Origin: CAYJBH01 sp964371365
GTDB lineage: Bacteria; Bacillota; Clostridia; Oscillospirales; Ruminococcaceae
Direction of reading: 5' to 3'
Assembly (NCBI GenBank): GCA_964371365.1
Contig: CAYJMO010000028.1
Coordinates: forward strand, 1-24,046
DNA length: 24,046 nucleotides
Both the position numbers and the translations under genes were made by a program. Below are positions 15,082-23,911 of this stretch, piece by piece; within the stretch, counting starts at the first letter, position 1, and every line of letters begins with the position of its first letter. A model generated the notes under the pieces. That model worked only from the letters and a program-made list of their open reading frames with translations, searched no databases and was not told where the DNA came from.

Positions 15082-16290
15082 ATGATTATTCTGGTTATCA
15101 ACTGCGGCTCATCCTCGCTTAAATATCAACTCCTTGACATGGAGACCGAGACGGTTCTCGCAAAAGGCTTGTGCGAGCGAATCGGTCACGACGGCTCCTG
15201 TATTAAGCATAAATTAGCAGATGGCAGACACTGTCTGATCAGCGATCCTTTAAAAGATCATTCCGAGGCACTCGACAAGGTCATACAGCTGTTTGATGAG
15301 GGCGAGTTCGCTGTCATCAATGATATCAGTGACATAGCCGCTGTAGGCCATCGCGTCGTTCACGGGGGGGCTAAATTCACCGCCTCCTGTATCATAACCG
15401 AGGAGGTTGTGGAAGAGATTGAGGAGGTCAGTGACTTCGCTCCGCTCCATAATCCTGCCGCTATCATGGGCATTAAAGGTGCTCAAAAGGTTATGGGCAA
15501 AGAGGTGCCACACGTTGCCGTCTTTGATACCGCATTTCATCAAACTATGCCGCAAAAAGCCTTTATGTACGGAATACCCTACGACTATTATGAGCGTTTC
15601 GGTATGCGCCGATATGGCTTCCACGGTTCCTCTCATCGTTTTGTATCGCAAAAAGCGGCACAGATGGTCGATAAGGACATTAAAGACCTCAAAATGGTGG
15701 TCTGCCATCTTGGCAACGGTAGTTCAATATGTGCCATCGACGGCGGCAAGAGCGTCGATACCTCGATGGGATTGTCTCCTCTGCCCGGTCTGTTGATGGG
15801 AACACGTAGCGGTGACCTTGACCCAACCATAGTGTCCTTTATGGCGGAAAAACTTGAAATTGACGTTGCGGAGGTCATAACTCTGCTCAACAGTCGCTCG
15901 GGATTGCTCGGTATCAGTGGTGTGTCGGGAGATAATCGCGACGTTCGCGAGAGTGCCGACAAGGGAGATTCCCGTTCAAGACTTGCTATCGACATGTTGG
16001 ATTATCAGATAATTAAATATGTCGGCTCTTATGCGGCGGCTATGAACGGACTTGATCTGTTGGTTTTCACCGGTGGTATTGGTGAAAACGACTCGGAACA
16101 CCGTTCTGTTATCGCAAACTCACTCTCTTTTCTCGGAGCGGCTATCGATGAGGAGAAAAATAACAGCCGCGGCACAAAAAACATCAGCGCCGATGGTGCA
16201 AAGGTCAAAACTCTTGTGGTTGAGACCAACGAGGAATTGATGATTGCATTAGACACCCAGGAGCTCGCCTCCAAAGCACTCAATAGATAG
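15082..16290 (+). CDS. ackA: Acetate kinase
   Basis: I take ATG 15082 (402 residues, the family's usual length). AAAGGA lies seven bases before it, whereas the earlier in-frame TTG at 15067 has nothing. Acetokinase motifs are in order: VINCGSSSLKYQLLD at the start, GHRVVHGG with the substrate arginine, the FDTAFHQTMP aspartate, RRYGFHGSSHRFV with the catalytic histidine, HLGNGSSICAIDGG for phosphate binding, GLLMGTRSGDLDP with the transition-state arginine, and FTGGIGEN near the end. It interconverts acetyl phosphate plus ADP with acetate plus ATP in fermentation. Phosphotransacetylase (pta), its common partner, is not adjacent; instead it leads an operon with aconitase, isocitrate dehydrogenase and the redox repressor Rex. 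Confidence 0.97.
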   Translation: MIILVINCGSSSLKYQLLDMETETVLAKGLCERIGHDGSCIKHKLADGRHCLISDPLKDHSEALDKVIQLFDEGEFAVINDISDIAAVGHRVVHGGAKFTASCIITEEVVEEIEEVSDFAPLHNPAAIMGIKGAQKVMGKEVPHVAVFDTAFHQTMPQKAFMYGIPYDYYERFGMRRYGFHGSSHRFVSQKAAQMVDKDIKDLKMVVCHLGNGSSICAIDGGKSVDTSMGLSPLPGLLMGTRSGDLDPTIVSFMAEKLEIDVAEVITLLNSRSGLLGISGVSGDNRDVRESADKGDSRSRLAIDMLDYQIIKYVGSYAAAMNGLDLLVFTGGIGENDSEHRSVIANSLSFLGAAIDEEKNNSRGTKNISADGAKVKTLVVETNEELMIALDTQELASKALNR

Positions 16291-16311
16291 TATATAGGGA
16301 GGTATACCGTA

Positions 16312-18220
16312 ATGGGGAAAAATATAGCGGAAAAAATTCTGTCGGCTCACCTTGTTGATGGCTCGACAGAGGGCGAAATAGCACTCAAAATAGATCAGAC
16401 ACTTACACAGGACGCGACCGGCACCATGGCGTATCTACAGCTGGAAGCACTTGATGTAGAGCGTGTCAAAACCGAGCTTTCTGTCGCCTACATAGACCAC
16501 AATACACTGCAAAGTGATTTTAAAAACGCCGATGATCACGAGTACATTCGCACAGTGGCGAAAAAATACGGCGTCGTCTATTCAAGACCTGGTAACGGAA
16601 TCTGCCATCAACTCCATCTTGAGAAATATGCAAAACCCGGCAAAACTTTGATAGGCAGTGATAGTCACACCCCGACTGCCGGTGGTGTAGGCTCGCTTGC
16701 ATTTGGCGCAGGTGGTCTGGATGTTGCGCTCGCCATGGCAGGCAAGCCATATTTTATCCCAACGCCGAAAAGCATCCTTGTGAGGCTTTCCGGTTCACTC
16801 AAAACAGGTGTCTCGGCAAAGGATGTTATCCTCAAAGTTCTATCGATACTCACCGTCAAGGGTGGTGTGTCCCACATAATTGAGTACGGCGGTGAGGGTG
16901 TATCGAACCTCTCGGTCACTCAAAGAGCCACCATCACCAACATGGGCGCCGAACTTGGCGCAACCACCTCGGTCTTCCCGAGTGATGAGAAAACCCGCGA
17001 ATTTCTCGCCCTGATGGGTCGCGAGGAGGATTATACACCCCTTTGCGCCGATGAGGATGCCGAATACGCTCGTGTAATTGATATTAACATGGACGAGCTT
17101 ACACCGCTTGCCGCATGTCCTCACAGCCCTGACAACGTTAAGCCGGTGTCGGAACTCGGTGACATAAAGGTTCAGCAGGTCTGTATCGGAAGTTGCACCA
17201 ACTCCAGCCTTTCCGACCTTATTGCGGTAGCGAGAATTTTGGACGGCAAGACGATACCGCCGGAAGTTAGTCTATCGGTTTCCCCCGGTTCACGCATGAT
17301 ACTGCAAAAATTGATAGAGTGTGGGGCGGCGGCAAAAATACTTGCGGCAGGTGCAAGGATCTTGGAGTGTGCTTGCGGCCCTTGTATCGGAATGGGCTAT
17401 GCGCCACAGGGTGCCGGTGTCAGTCTTCGTACATTCAACCGTAACATTTTAGGTCGCTCCGGCACAAAGGATGCACAGGTTTACCTCGTCAGCCCCGAAA
17501 CAGCGGCGGCGAGTGCGATTTCCGGCTATTTTTCTGCGGCAAAAACGGAGGACTATGGCAGTGAGATTGCCATGACTTTGGAGTATGATCTGAACGACAA
17601 CANNNNNNNNNNACATGTTTATTAAACCTGCAAGTTCGGCGGACGGTGTCGAGATTCTTCGTGGGGCGAACATTAAACCGCTCCCGGTATGTCCCCCTAT
17701 GCCGGACACTCTCAACCTGCCGGTATCGCTCAAGGTCGGCGATGATATCACAACCGACCATATCATGCCAGCAGGGGCGGAGATTTTGCCATACCGTTCC
17801 AACGTGCCGCACCTGTCAAACTATTGTTTCAAGGTGTGTGACGAGGATTTTGCAGAGCGTGCAAAAAAATTAGGCAACAGTGCGATCGTGGGTGGCGTGA
17901 ATTACGGACAGGGCTCTTCACGTGAGCACGCCGCTCTTGTTCCGCTCTACCTCGGTGTACGCGCAGTTATCTGCAAAAGCTTTGCGCGTATTCATACAGC
18001 GAACCTGATTAATAACGGAATACTTCCTCTCACCTTTGCAGACCCATCCGACTACGACGTTGTCAAAGAGGGTGATGTTATTGAAATTTCTAACATACAC
18101 GAGGGAATGAAGTCGGGTGAGTTTGTCGCAAAAATATCCGGCAGAGAGATAAATCTCCTGGCAACTTTGTCGCAAAGAGGACAGGAGATTATAATGCACG
18201 GCGGAGTTTTAAGAATATAA
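16312..18220 (+). CDS. acn: Aconitate hydratase (single-chain, interrupted by an assembly gap)
   Basis: The gene reads from ATG 16312, with GGGAGG nine bases upstream, through a run of 10 N to TAA at 18220. The first part (430 residues) holds the three Fe-S domains: GSDSHTPTAGG at 115-125 and the cluster cysteines in GSCTNS (C295) and CGPC (C355, C358). The second part is the swivel domain with KVGDDITTDHIMPAG and YGQGSSREHAAL. The two parts are in different frames across the gap, but joining the three bases duplicated at its edges restores one frame of 631 residues, the length expected for this Clostridial aconitase class. It isomerises citrate to isocitrate. Homoaconitase or isopropylmalate dehydratase are alternatives in the superfamily, but the adjacent isocitrate dehydrogenase and the fused swivel domain favour aconitase. 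Confidence 0.93.
17603..17612. other. Assembly gap of 10 N inside aconitase
   Basis: Ten N separate ...gacaaca from acatgttt.... The flanks share aca; overlapping them gives GAC AAC ATG TTT ATT (Asp-Asn-Met-Phe-Ile), which keeps the aconitase frame. The gap therefore probably contains no missing sequence and is a scaffolding artefact rather than a frameshift. Confidence 0.8.
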
Positions 18221-18243
18221 CAAGGATGGAAAGGGTTAAAACG

Positions 18244-19395
18244 ATGATAAACATAGAACAGGCAACCGAAAAATTCAAAGAGCTTTTAGTGGAGCAACAG
18301 GCGAGAGCCGTCGGCATGGCAGACGCCGAGTTTGTGGACTATAAAGCACTGCCCGAGATTGTTATAGGCGTCTGCGGCGGTGACGGCATAGGTCCGGTTA
18401 TCACACAAAAATCGGCGGAAATCCTTGAATATATCCTAAAGGATGAGGTGGATGCCGGTAAGATAAAGTTCCTGAATATCGACGGCTTGACCATCGAGAA
18501 TCGTGCGGCACAAAACTGTGCAATACCTGCGGATGTACTCAACGAGTTAAAATCGTGTCACGTTATATTAAAAGGACCGACAACCACCCCACGGAAAGGG
18601 GACGGGTTACCGAATATTGAAAGTGCAAATGTTGCAATGCGTAAAGAGTTAGACCTGTTTGCTAACGTTCGCCCGGTTAAGGTTGAGGCACAGGGTATTG
18701 ACTGGACATTTTTTCGTGAAAATACCGAGGGTGCATATGCACTCGGCTCGAAAGGTGTTTCATTAGAGGGTGGGGTCTCGGTCGATTTCACCGTAACCAC
18801 CGATGAGGGTACAAGACGTATAGCCAAGGCGGCGTTTGATTATGCCAAAGCAAACGGCAAGACCAAGGTGTCGATAGTGACCAAGGCTAACGTAATAAAA
18901 ACAACCGATGGACGCTTTTTGGAGCTCTGCAACGAGGTGGCTAAGGACTATCCCGGCATAGAGGTGGATGATTGGTATATCGACATTATGACCGCAAAGT
19001 TAGTGGATGAAAAGCGTAGACGCGACTTTCAGGTGTTTGTTCTGCCCAACCTTTACGGAGACATCCTCACCGATGAGGCTGCGGAATTCCAAGGTGGTGT
19101 CGGAACGGCTGGCAGTGCTAATATCGGTAAAAGATACGCCATGTTTGAAGCAATCCACGGCAGTGCACCACGCATGATTTCGGAAGGGCGCGGTGATTAC
19201 GCCGACCCCTGCTCCATGTTCCGTGCGTCGGTTATGTTGCTTGCGCATATCGGATATGCCGACAGAGCGAAACAGCTGGAAAAGGCGTTGGATGAGTGTA
19301 TGTATGGCGAAGCTAAGATTAAGATCACCGGTCGTGACAGCGGTTGCACATGCCATGAGTTCGCAGATTACGTGAAAAGTAAGATAGATGGATAA
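18244..19395 (+). CDS. icd: Isocitrate dehydrogenase (isocitrate/isopropylmalate dehydrogenase family)
   Basis: ATG 18244 (383 residues) has AAAGGG eight bases upstream; the ATG 18 bases earlier is too close to any purine run. Beta-decarboxylating dehydrogenase features are clear: GGDGIGP at 45-51, the substrate-binding SANVAMR at 127-133 with S127, N129 and R133, a second arginine at 143, the catalytic tyrosine in ENTEGAYA (Y165), K in VTKANVIK, the DILTDEAAEF metal aspartates, and HGSAPR for the coenzyme. The serine at the isocitrate position and the neighbouring aconitase favour isocitrate over isopropylmalate. I infer NAD rather than NADP as coenzyme but cannot prove it. The product, 2-oxoglutarate, would feed glutamate synthesis in an anaerobe with an incomplete cycle. 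It overlaps rex by eight bases. Confidence 0.9.
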   Translation: MINIEQATEKFKELLVEQQARAVGMADAEFVDYKALPEIVIGVCGGDGIGPVITQKSAEILEYILKDEVDAGKIKFLNIDGLTIENRAAQNCAIPADVLNELKSCHVILKGPTTTPRKGDGLPNIESANVAMRKELDLFANVRPVKVEAQGIDWTFFRENTEGAYALGSKGVSLEGGVSVDFTVTTDEGTRRIAKAAFDYAKANGKTKVSIVTKANVIKTTDGRFLELCNEVAKDYPGIEVDDWYIDIMTAKLVDEKRRRDFQVFVLPNLYGDILTDEAAEFQGGVGTAGSANIGKRYAMFEAIHGSAPRMISEGRGDYADPCSMFRASVMLLAHIGYADRAKQLEKALDECMYGEAKIKITGRDSGCTCHEFADYVKSKIDG

Positions 19396-20023
19396 GAATA
19401 AAGTTTCACTGCCGGTCATACGGCGGTTACCGCGATATCTTCGATATGTGACTCTGCTTGAAAAGACAGGCGTAAAAAAGGTCTCTTCACGAGAACTTGC
19501 AGACTGGCTCGGTACCACAGCAAGTCAGGTGCGACAAGATTTTAATTCCCTCGGAGGTCTCGGCCGTCAGGGAATAGGGTATCTTGTCACCGATCTCAGG
19601 ATGGAGCTGGAGCAACGAATATACGCCGAAAAACCGCTTGACTGTATCCTTATAGGAGCGGGAAGTTTAGGTAGTGCAATAATAAAATACCTTGAAAATG
19701 TTGCAAAAGGGTATAACCTTCTTGCTGTTTTCGATAATGACCCATCGAAGATAGGGGAGAAGATAGAAAATCTTACCTGCCTTGATATAGCCGGTATTGA
19801 TGAATACTGTGCCGAAAACAGTCCGGCAGTGGCGGTGCTGTGTATACCGACAACTGCGGCTGAAGGTATTGCCCCTACCCTGTTAAAGTGTGGTATTAAG
19901 AATTTTTGGAATTTTAGTCATTATAATCTTGCACCCCTCAGCGAAGAGATTAAGGTAGAAAATGTACATATTCGAGAATCATTGGAAGCGTTAAGCTATA
20001 GGATTAAACATGAAAATAATTAA
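19388..20023 (+). CDS. rex: Redox-sensing transcriptional repressor Rex
   Basis: The 211-residue protein has the Rex layout: a winged-helix DNA-binding domain at 1-80 with the recognition segment TTASQVRQDFNSLGGLGRQG (43-62), and a Rossmann domain from 84 whose GAGSLG (90-95) binds NAD(H), followed by an acidic strand end (FDND) that selects NAD over NADP. A C-terminal helix completes the domain-swapped dimer. Rex binds operators when NADH/NAD is low and releases them when NADH rises, and so controls fermentation genes. Here its start overlaps icd by eight bases and its end overlaps the DUF1015 gene by 14, so it is cotranscribed with central-carbon enzymes that it might regulate. No TTGTTAA...TTAACAA-type operator was seen at the ackA promoter. 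Confidence 0.97.
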   Translation: MDKNKVSLPVIRRLPRYLRYVTLLEKTGVKKVSSRELADWLGTTASQVRQDFNSLGGLGRQGIGYLVTDLRMELEQRIYAEKPLDCILIGAGSLGSAIIKYLENVAKGYNLLAVFDNDPSKIGEKIENLTCLDIAGIDEYCAENSPAVAVLCIPTTAAEGIAPTLLKCGIKNFWNFSHYNLAPLSEEIKVENVHIRESLEALSYRIKHENN

Positions 20024-21185
20024 CAAAACTCCAATTTTATTACCGAGCGATGATGTGTCATTGACACGCTTCGCGGTCGTTGCCTGTGACCAGTTTACCA
20101 GCAACAAACCCTATTGGAATGAGGTAGAAAGGCTTGCGGAGAGCGTGCCTTCATCAGCACATTTCATTCTACCGGAAATATATCTGCATACCGAATGGGA
20201 GCAACATCGTTTGGAGCAATTACCAACGGTCACGAAGCAATATATTAGGGACGTGTTAACAAATGTTGTCAATGGCGCAGTAGCGGTGGAACGAATTTTG
20301 TCGGATGGGAGTGTTCGTCAAGGGTTGGTGGTAGCAATCGATCTTGAACAATATGCTTTTGATGGTAGTTCTGCTAACATTCTGCCGACAGAAAATACTA
20401 TTGTGTCAAGAATTCCGGCACGTTGTGAAGCACGGCGGCGCAGTGAACTGGAGTGCCCACACATTCTCATGTTGCTTGACGATGCTGAAAAAGGTATTAT
20501 TGAGCCTATATTTAAACAGCCGTTAAAAAAGCTTTATGATTTTGAATTACAACAGAATGGCGGAAAGATAAAGGGGTATGCTGTCACGGATGATAGGATG
20601 CTGGAGGACATACAGGTAAAAATAACAAAATTATATGTAGGTGACGGCAACCACTCTCTTGCGGCGGCAAAGACGTTATACCAAGAAATCAAGCAACAAA
20701 TTGGGGACGCTGCTACAGACCATCCTGCTCGATACTGTCTTGTAGAGATAGTTAATCTTTATAGTGACGCGCTCCCGGTTCTCCCAATACATCGCATTTT
20801 ATTCAATGTGAATTTAGAGGATTTTAAGAAAATATCGAACGATGTTTTAGGGAATGGAAAAGGTCGCATAAGTATATATCACAGGGACGGTGAACATATT
20901 ATTGAATATGATGAAAATCGTTATCCTTTGTGTGTATTAGCAACTGACGTTGTCTGTGAGGAGGTTATCAAGAAAGTTGATGGCGCTACGGTAGACTATA
21001 TCCATGGAGATGATGAACTCCGGGAACTCTCCAAAGATGGAATAGGTTTATTGATGCCCTATCCACAAAAATCTGAACTGATACCATATATTGAAAAAAA
21101 CGGAGTTTTCCCCAAAAAGTACTTTTCACTTGGACACGGCACCGACAAAAGATACTATCTTGAATGTAGAAGAATAACCCGATAG
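20010..21185 (+). CDS. DUF1015-family protein
   Basis: The 391-residue protein belongs to the DUF1015 family (COG4198): an opening PSDDVSLTRFAVVACDQFTS, a mid-protein RIPARCEARRRSELECPHIL, then KLYVGDGNHSLAAAK at 208-221 and a closing GVFPKKYFSLGHG-type end. The D-G-N/H-H-S motif is the most conserved part of the family. It recalls the nucleotide/phosphate-binding loop of ParB/sulfiredoxin-type serine kinases, and relatives have been discussed in serine metabolism, but the function of this protein is not established. It looks cytoplasmic, with no membrane segments. GGA six bases before ATG serves as ribosome site inside rex, with a 14-base overlap. Base composition looks slightly more AT-rich than the upstream genes. 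Confidence 0.88.
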   Translation: MKIINKTPILLPSDDVSLTRFAVVACDQFTSNKPYWNEVERLAESVPSSAHFILPEIYLHTEWEQHRLEQLPTVTKQYIRDVLTNVVNGAVAVERILSDGSVRQGLVVAIDLEQYAFDGSSANILPTENTIVSRIPARCEARRRSELECPHILMLLDDAEKGIIEPIFKQPLKKLYDFELQQNGGKIKGYAVTDDRMLEDIQVKITKLYVGDGNHSLAAAKTLYQEIKQQIGDAATDHPARYCLVEIVNLYSDALPVLPIHRILFNVNLEDFKKISNDVLGNGKGRISIYHRDGEHIIEYDENRYPLCVLATDVVCEEVIKKVDGATVDYIHGDDELRELSKDGIGLLMPYPQKSELIPYIEKNGVFPKKYFSLGHGTDKRYYLECRRITR

Positions 21186-21195
21186 AGGTATAGTC

Positions 21196-22023
21196 ATGAC
21201 AACCTATGACGATTTACTTAAATGTTATAACAGTATCAAGCATCGAATCCCTTTCAAGCCCAAGATTGCGGTTGTTTTAGGAAGCGGACTTGGAGATTTT
21301 GCAAACAAATTTGATGTTGAGGGAGAGATACCCTATAGTGAGATAGATGATTTTCCGGTATCGACAGCGCCGGGACATGTCGGACGGTTTGTATTTGTGC
21401 ATATTGAGGGGATTCCGGTTGCAATAATGCAGGGACGGGTACATTATTATGAGGGGTACCCCATAGATAAGGTTGTTCTTCCCATTCGACTTTTATGCAT
21501 GATGGGGACAGAATATTTGCTGTTGACCAATGCTGCCGGTGGAATTAATCGACAATTTCGCGTGGGTGACTTTATGATGATTACCGACCACATCTCATGT
21601 TTTTCACCCTCACCGCTCATCGGCGAGAATATACAACAATTCGGTGACAGATTCCCCGATATGACAGATATCTACAAACCGGAACTACAAAATGCAATAC
21701 TGCGCGCAGCAAATAAATTAGGACTAATAATCCAAAAGGGCGTTTACCTTCAAACTACAGGACCGGCATTTGAAACACCGGCTGAAATTAGAATGTTTGA
21801 GCGTTTTGGCGCTGATGCAGTTGGAATGAGTACCACTTGTGAGGCTACTACCGCAAACCATGCCGGTATGAAAGTATGTGGAATTTCATGTATATCCAAT
21901 GCAGCGAGTGGAATAACGGGCGAGAAACTCTCCGGGGAGGACGTGAACAGAGCAGCAGAGAAAGTACGTGATTATTTTGCACGTCTGATCACATCCTCCA
22001 TAATTGAAATTGCAAAGGAATAA
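21196..22023 (+). CDS. punA: Purine nucleoside phosphorylase (trimeric, PNP-I)
   Basis: The 275-residue enzyme matches inosine/guanosine phosphorylases: LGSGLGDF at 28-35, STAPGHVGR at 56-64 and GRVHYYEGY at 80-88 for phosphate and ribose, TNAAGGI at 111-117, GPAFETPAEIR at 189-199 for the purine, and VGMST at 209-213. It cleaves purine (deoxy)nucleosides with phosphate to free base and ribose-1-phosphate for salvage. After VGMST the usual VPE is replaced by TCE, and the late SNAASGI stands where TNMAAGI is typical, keeping the asparagine that contacts the base. GAGG seven bases before ATG is a good ribosome site. It lies 10 bases from the DUF1015 stop and nine from obg. Confidence 0.95.
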   Translation: MTTYDDLLKCYNSIKHRIPFKPKIAVVLGSGLGDFANKFDVEGEIPYSEIDDFPVSTAPGHVGRFVFVHIEGIPVAIMQGRVHYYEGYPIDKVVLPIRLLCMMGTEYLLLTNAAGGINRQFRVGDFMMITDHISCFSPSPLIGENIQQFGDRFPDMTDIYKPELQNAILRAANKLGLIIQKGVYLQTTGPAFETPAEIRMFERFGADAVGMSTTCEATTANHAGMKVCGISCISNAASGITGEKLSGEDVNRAAEKVRDYFARLITSSIIEIAKE

Positions 22024-22032
22024 ACATCTATA

Positions 22033-23307
22033 ATGAAATCTAAGTTTTTTGACACAGCGAGAATAAAGATCAAGGGTGGCCGAGGCGGTGACGGATCGGT
22101 ATCCTTTCGACGTGAGAAATATGTTGCGGCTGGCGGACCGGACGGCGGTGACGGCGGCGACGGCGGCAATGTATATTTTGTGGCGGATGATAACCTGTCC
22201 AGCCTGCTTGATTTTAGGTACAAAAGGGGATATCAAGCAGAAAACGGCGAGGCGGGAAGTTATAGAAATCGACACGGTAAACGTGGCGAGGACATTACTG
22301 TTCGTGTCCCGCGTGGAACGATAGTCAAAGAGTTGGAAACTGGACATTTGATTGCCGATATTTCTGGGAACGTCCCTGTTTTAATCGCTAAAGGGGGCAA
22401 AGGCGGTCTCGGAAATCAACATTTTGCATCTCCTACAAGACAGGTGCCGAACTTTGCAAAACCAGGCAAAGACGGCGAGAGTTTTGAGGTAATATTAGAG
22501 CTTATGCTCATTGCAGATGTAGGATTATTGGGCTTTCCAAATGTCGGCAAATCAACGCTTTTGTCGGTTGTGTCGGAGGCAAAACCTAAGATTGCAAATT
22601 ACCATTTCACTACACTTGTTCCGTCATTAGGTGTCGTGAAGGTATCGGAAGAGGCAAGTTTTGTTGTAGCGGATATTCCGGGAATTATAGAGGGTGCTTC
22701 AGAGGGTGCAGGTCTCGGACATGAATTTTTACGCCATACTGAACGATGCAGACTTCTATGGCATATTGTCGATGTATCCAGCATTGAGGGACGAGATCCG
22801 ATAGAGGACTATAAGGTATTAAATAACGAATTAAAATCATTTTCCGATAAACTATCAGAACGTCCTCAAATATTGGTAGGAGGAAAATCGGATATAGCGA
22901 GTGAAGAGCAAAAGCAGACATTAAAAGATTTTGCGAAAACAGAAGATATACCGGTATATTTTATAAGCGGAGCCACTCATCAGGGTGTACGTGAGCTTAT
23001 AGAGGTAAGTTATCACGCACTCGCGGACATAGAAAAACCAACTATTGATATAGAAAAGTATGTGCCGCCCTCTCCCGCTCCGCTGCGAACATTTGAGATT
23101 AAACAGGTTTCGGGCGATGAATTTTATGTTGATGCGCCATTTGTCGAGCGATTATTAATGGGTAGCGACATTAGCGATTATTCAAATTTACAGCATTTTT
23201 CTAACGTTATGATAGAGACCGGAATTATTGAGGAACTGCGCAAACAAGGCGCCAGCGAAGGGGATACAGTCTACATCGGGGAATGGTCTTTTGACTTTGT
23301 GGAATAA
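22033..23307 (+). CDS. obg: GTPase Obg/CgtA (ribosome assembly)
   Basis: The 424-residue protein has the three Obg parts. Residues 1-158 form the glycine-rich Obg fold (KGGRGGDGSVSFRREK, then GGPDGGDGGDGGNV). Residues 159-330 are the G domain with G1 GFPNVGKS (167-174), a TT switch I (193-194) and G3 DIPG (214-217). About 345-424 form the Obg C-terminal (OCT) domain of Firmicutes (FEIKQVSGDEFYVD...). It helps large ribosomal subunit assembly and couples to growth and stress. Oddly, the G4 guanine-specificity motif NKxD reads GKSD (284-287): the asparagine is a glycine, confirmed from the codons GGA AAA TCG GAT. G5 is SGA. The ribosome site AAAGGA is rather far (13 bases) from ATG. Confidence 0.96.
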   Translation: MKSKFFDTARIKIKGGRGGDGSVSFRREKYVAAGGPDGGDGGDGGNVYFVADDNLSSLLDFRYKRGYQAENGEAGSYRNRHGKRGEDITVRVPRGTIVKELETGHLIADISGNVPVLIAKGGKGGLGNQHFASPTRQVPNFAKPGKDGESFEVILELMLIADVGLLGFPNVGKSTLLSVVSEAKPKIANYHFTTLVPSLGVVKVSEEASFVVADIPGIIEGASEGAGLGHEFLRHTERCRLLWHIVDVSSIEGRDPIEDYKVLNNELKSFSDKLSERPQILVGGKSDIASEEQKQTLKDFAKTEDIPVYFISGATHQGVRELIEVSYHALADIEKPTIDIEKYVPPSPAPLRTFEIKQVSGDEFYVDAPFVERLLMGSDISDYSNLQHFSNVMIETGIIEELRKQGASEGDTVYIGEWSFDFVE

Positions 23308-23325
23308 GGGAATGAGGATTAATCA

Positions 23326-23754
23326 TTGAGCAATAGAGAATCTTTTGACTGGGATGAGTTGCTAACTTTAAGCGATGTAGAGCTTGCAACACGCTCTCCA
23401 AATCTTCTTGCATATATAGGCGATGCTGTACTGGAATTGTATGTACGTGAGCGTCTTGTTCGTTCTGGAATGGCACATCTGTCCCTACTTCATCGGACCA
23501 CAACCGAAACGGTAAGTGCAAAAGGTCAATCTAAAGCGTACAATAATTTAGTGACACACCTCTCGGATGAAGAGTTAGCTATTTTAAAACGAGGTCGAAA
23601 TACCGATAGTGGCGGTGTACCCAAAAATGCCACCCAATCTCAATATCGAGCCGCCACAGGTGTAGAATGCCTCATTGGTTGGCTGTATTTTAAAAAGCAT
23701 AGCGAACGTTTGTGTGAAGTATTGGATATATGTTTTAATACAATTAATGAATAA
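23326..23754 (+). CDS. mrnC: Mini-ribonuclease III
   Basis: A TTG start at 23326 has GAGG eight bases upstream, and no better start follows. The 142 residues are a single RNase III catalytic domain without the double-stranded RNA-binding domain, as in MrnC. AYIGDAVLELYVR (29-41) carries the catalytic aspartate D33; AKGQSKAYN, the RGRNTDSGGVPKNAT segment and YRAATGVECLIGWLYF with its second acidic residue complete the signature. In Bacillus the enzyme matures 23S rRNA ends together with protein L3. It is the last gene of the run, 18 bases after obg. Downstream lie only a weak AT-rich stem and T-run. Confidence 0.95.
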   Translation: MSNRESFDWDELLTLSDVELATRSPNLLAYIGDAVLELYVRERLVRSGMAHLSLLHRTTTETVSAKGQSKAYNNLVTHLSDEELAILKRGRNTDSGGVPKNATQSQYRAATGVECLIGWLYFKKHSERLCEVLDICFNTINE

Positions 23755-23780
23755 AAATTTATTTTTTTTCAAAAAACATA

Positions 23781-23809
23781 TTGCTTTTTCTCATTAAAGA
23801 TAGTAAAAT
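23781..23809 (+). promoter_or_regulatory. Promoter for the tRNA-Ser locus
   Basis: TTGCTT (23781-23786) and TAAAAT (23804-23809) are 17 bases apart. Transcription would begin near 23816, leaving a 5' leader of about 55 bases before the tRNA-like start at 23871. A 10-bp palindrome (ATCATATGAT, 23832-23841) lies in that leader. Promoters upstream of single tRNAs with a processed leader are ordinary. Confidence 0.5.
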
Positions 23810-23870
23810 ACAATGAGTGGGATTATTCTGCATCATATGATACGCCCTAAAAACTGAATAATTATACTAT

Positions 23871-23911
23871 GGAGAAGTATCGAAGAGGTCATAACGAGCC
23901 GCACTCGAAAT
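23871..23911 (+). tRNA. tRNA-Ser(CGA), 5' half only
   Basis: The segment folds as the 5' half of a serine tRNA: acceptor strand GGAGAAG (23871-23877), TA, a three-pair D stem TCG/CGA with loop AAGAGGTCATAA (containing A14, GG and A21), G26, anticodon 5' strand CCGCA (23899-23903) and loop CTCGAAA (23904-23910) with anticodon CGA (23906-23908), the universal U33 and A37. The partner strand should be TGCGG, but the sequence continues TTCAT, so pairing stops after one base. No variable arm, T-loop (GTTCGAATC-like) or CTTCTCC acceptor partner occurs up to the window end. The gene is split or truncated at the 3' edge of the anticodon loop. Confidence 0.65.

Noticed and set aside
15250..15708. Long antisense frame (152 codons) across ackA, and similar ones across legC, the GT4 gene and aconitase
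   Set aside because: They are mirror frames of well-identified enzymes, lack ribosome sites and have no recognisable domain.
16520..18220. Aconitase as two genes or a frameshifted pseudogene
   Set aside because: The frame change coincides with the 10-N gap, and merging the duplicated aca restores one frame with all catalytic residues present.
23755..23780. Terminator after mrnC
   Set aside because: There is a T-run and a weak AATAAA/TTTATT pairing with almost no loop and no G+C pairs; too weak to call.
23813..23857. A 14-residue peptide (MSGIILHHMIRPKN) before the tRNA
   Set aside because: No ribosome site, and its ATG lies before the predicted transcription start.
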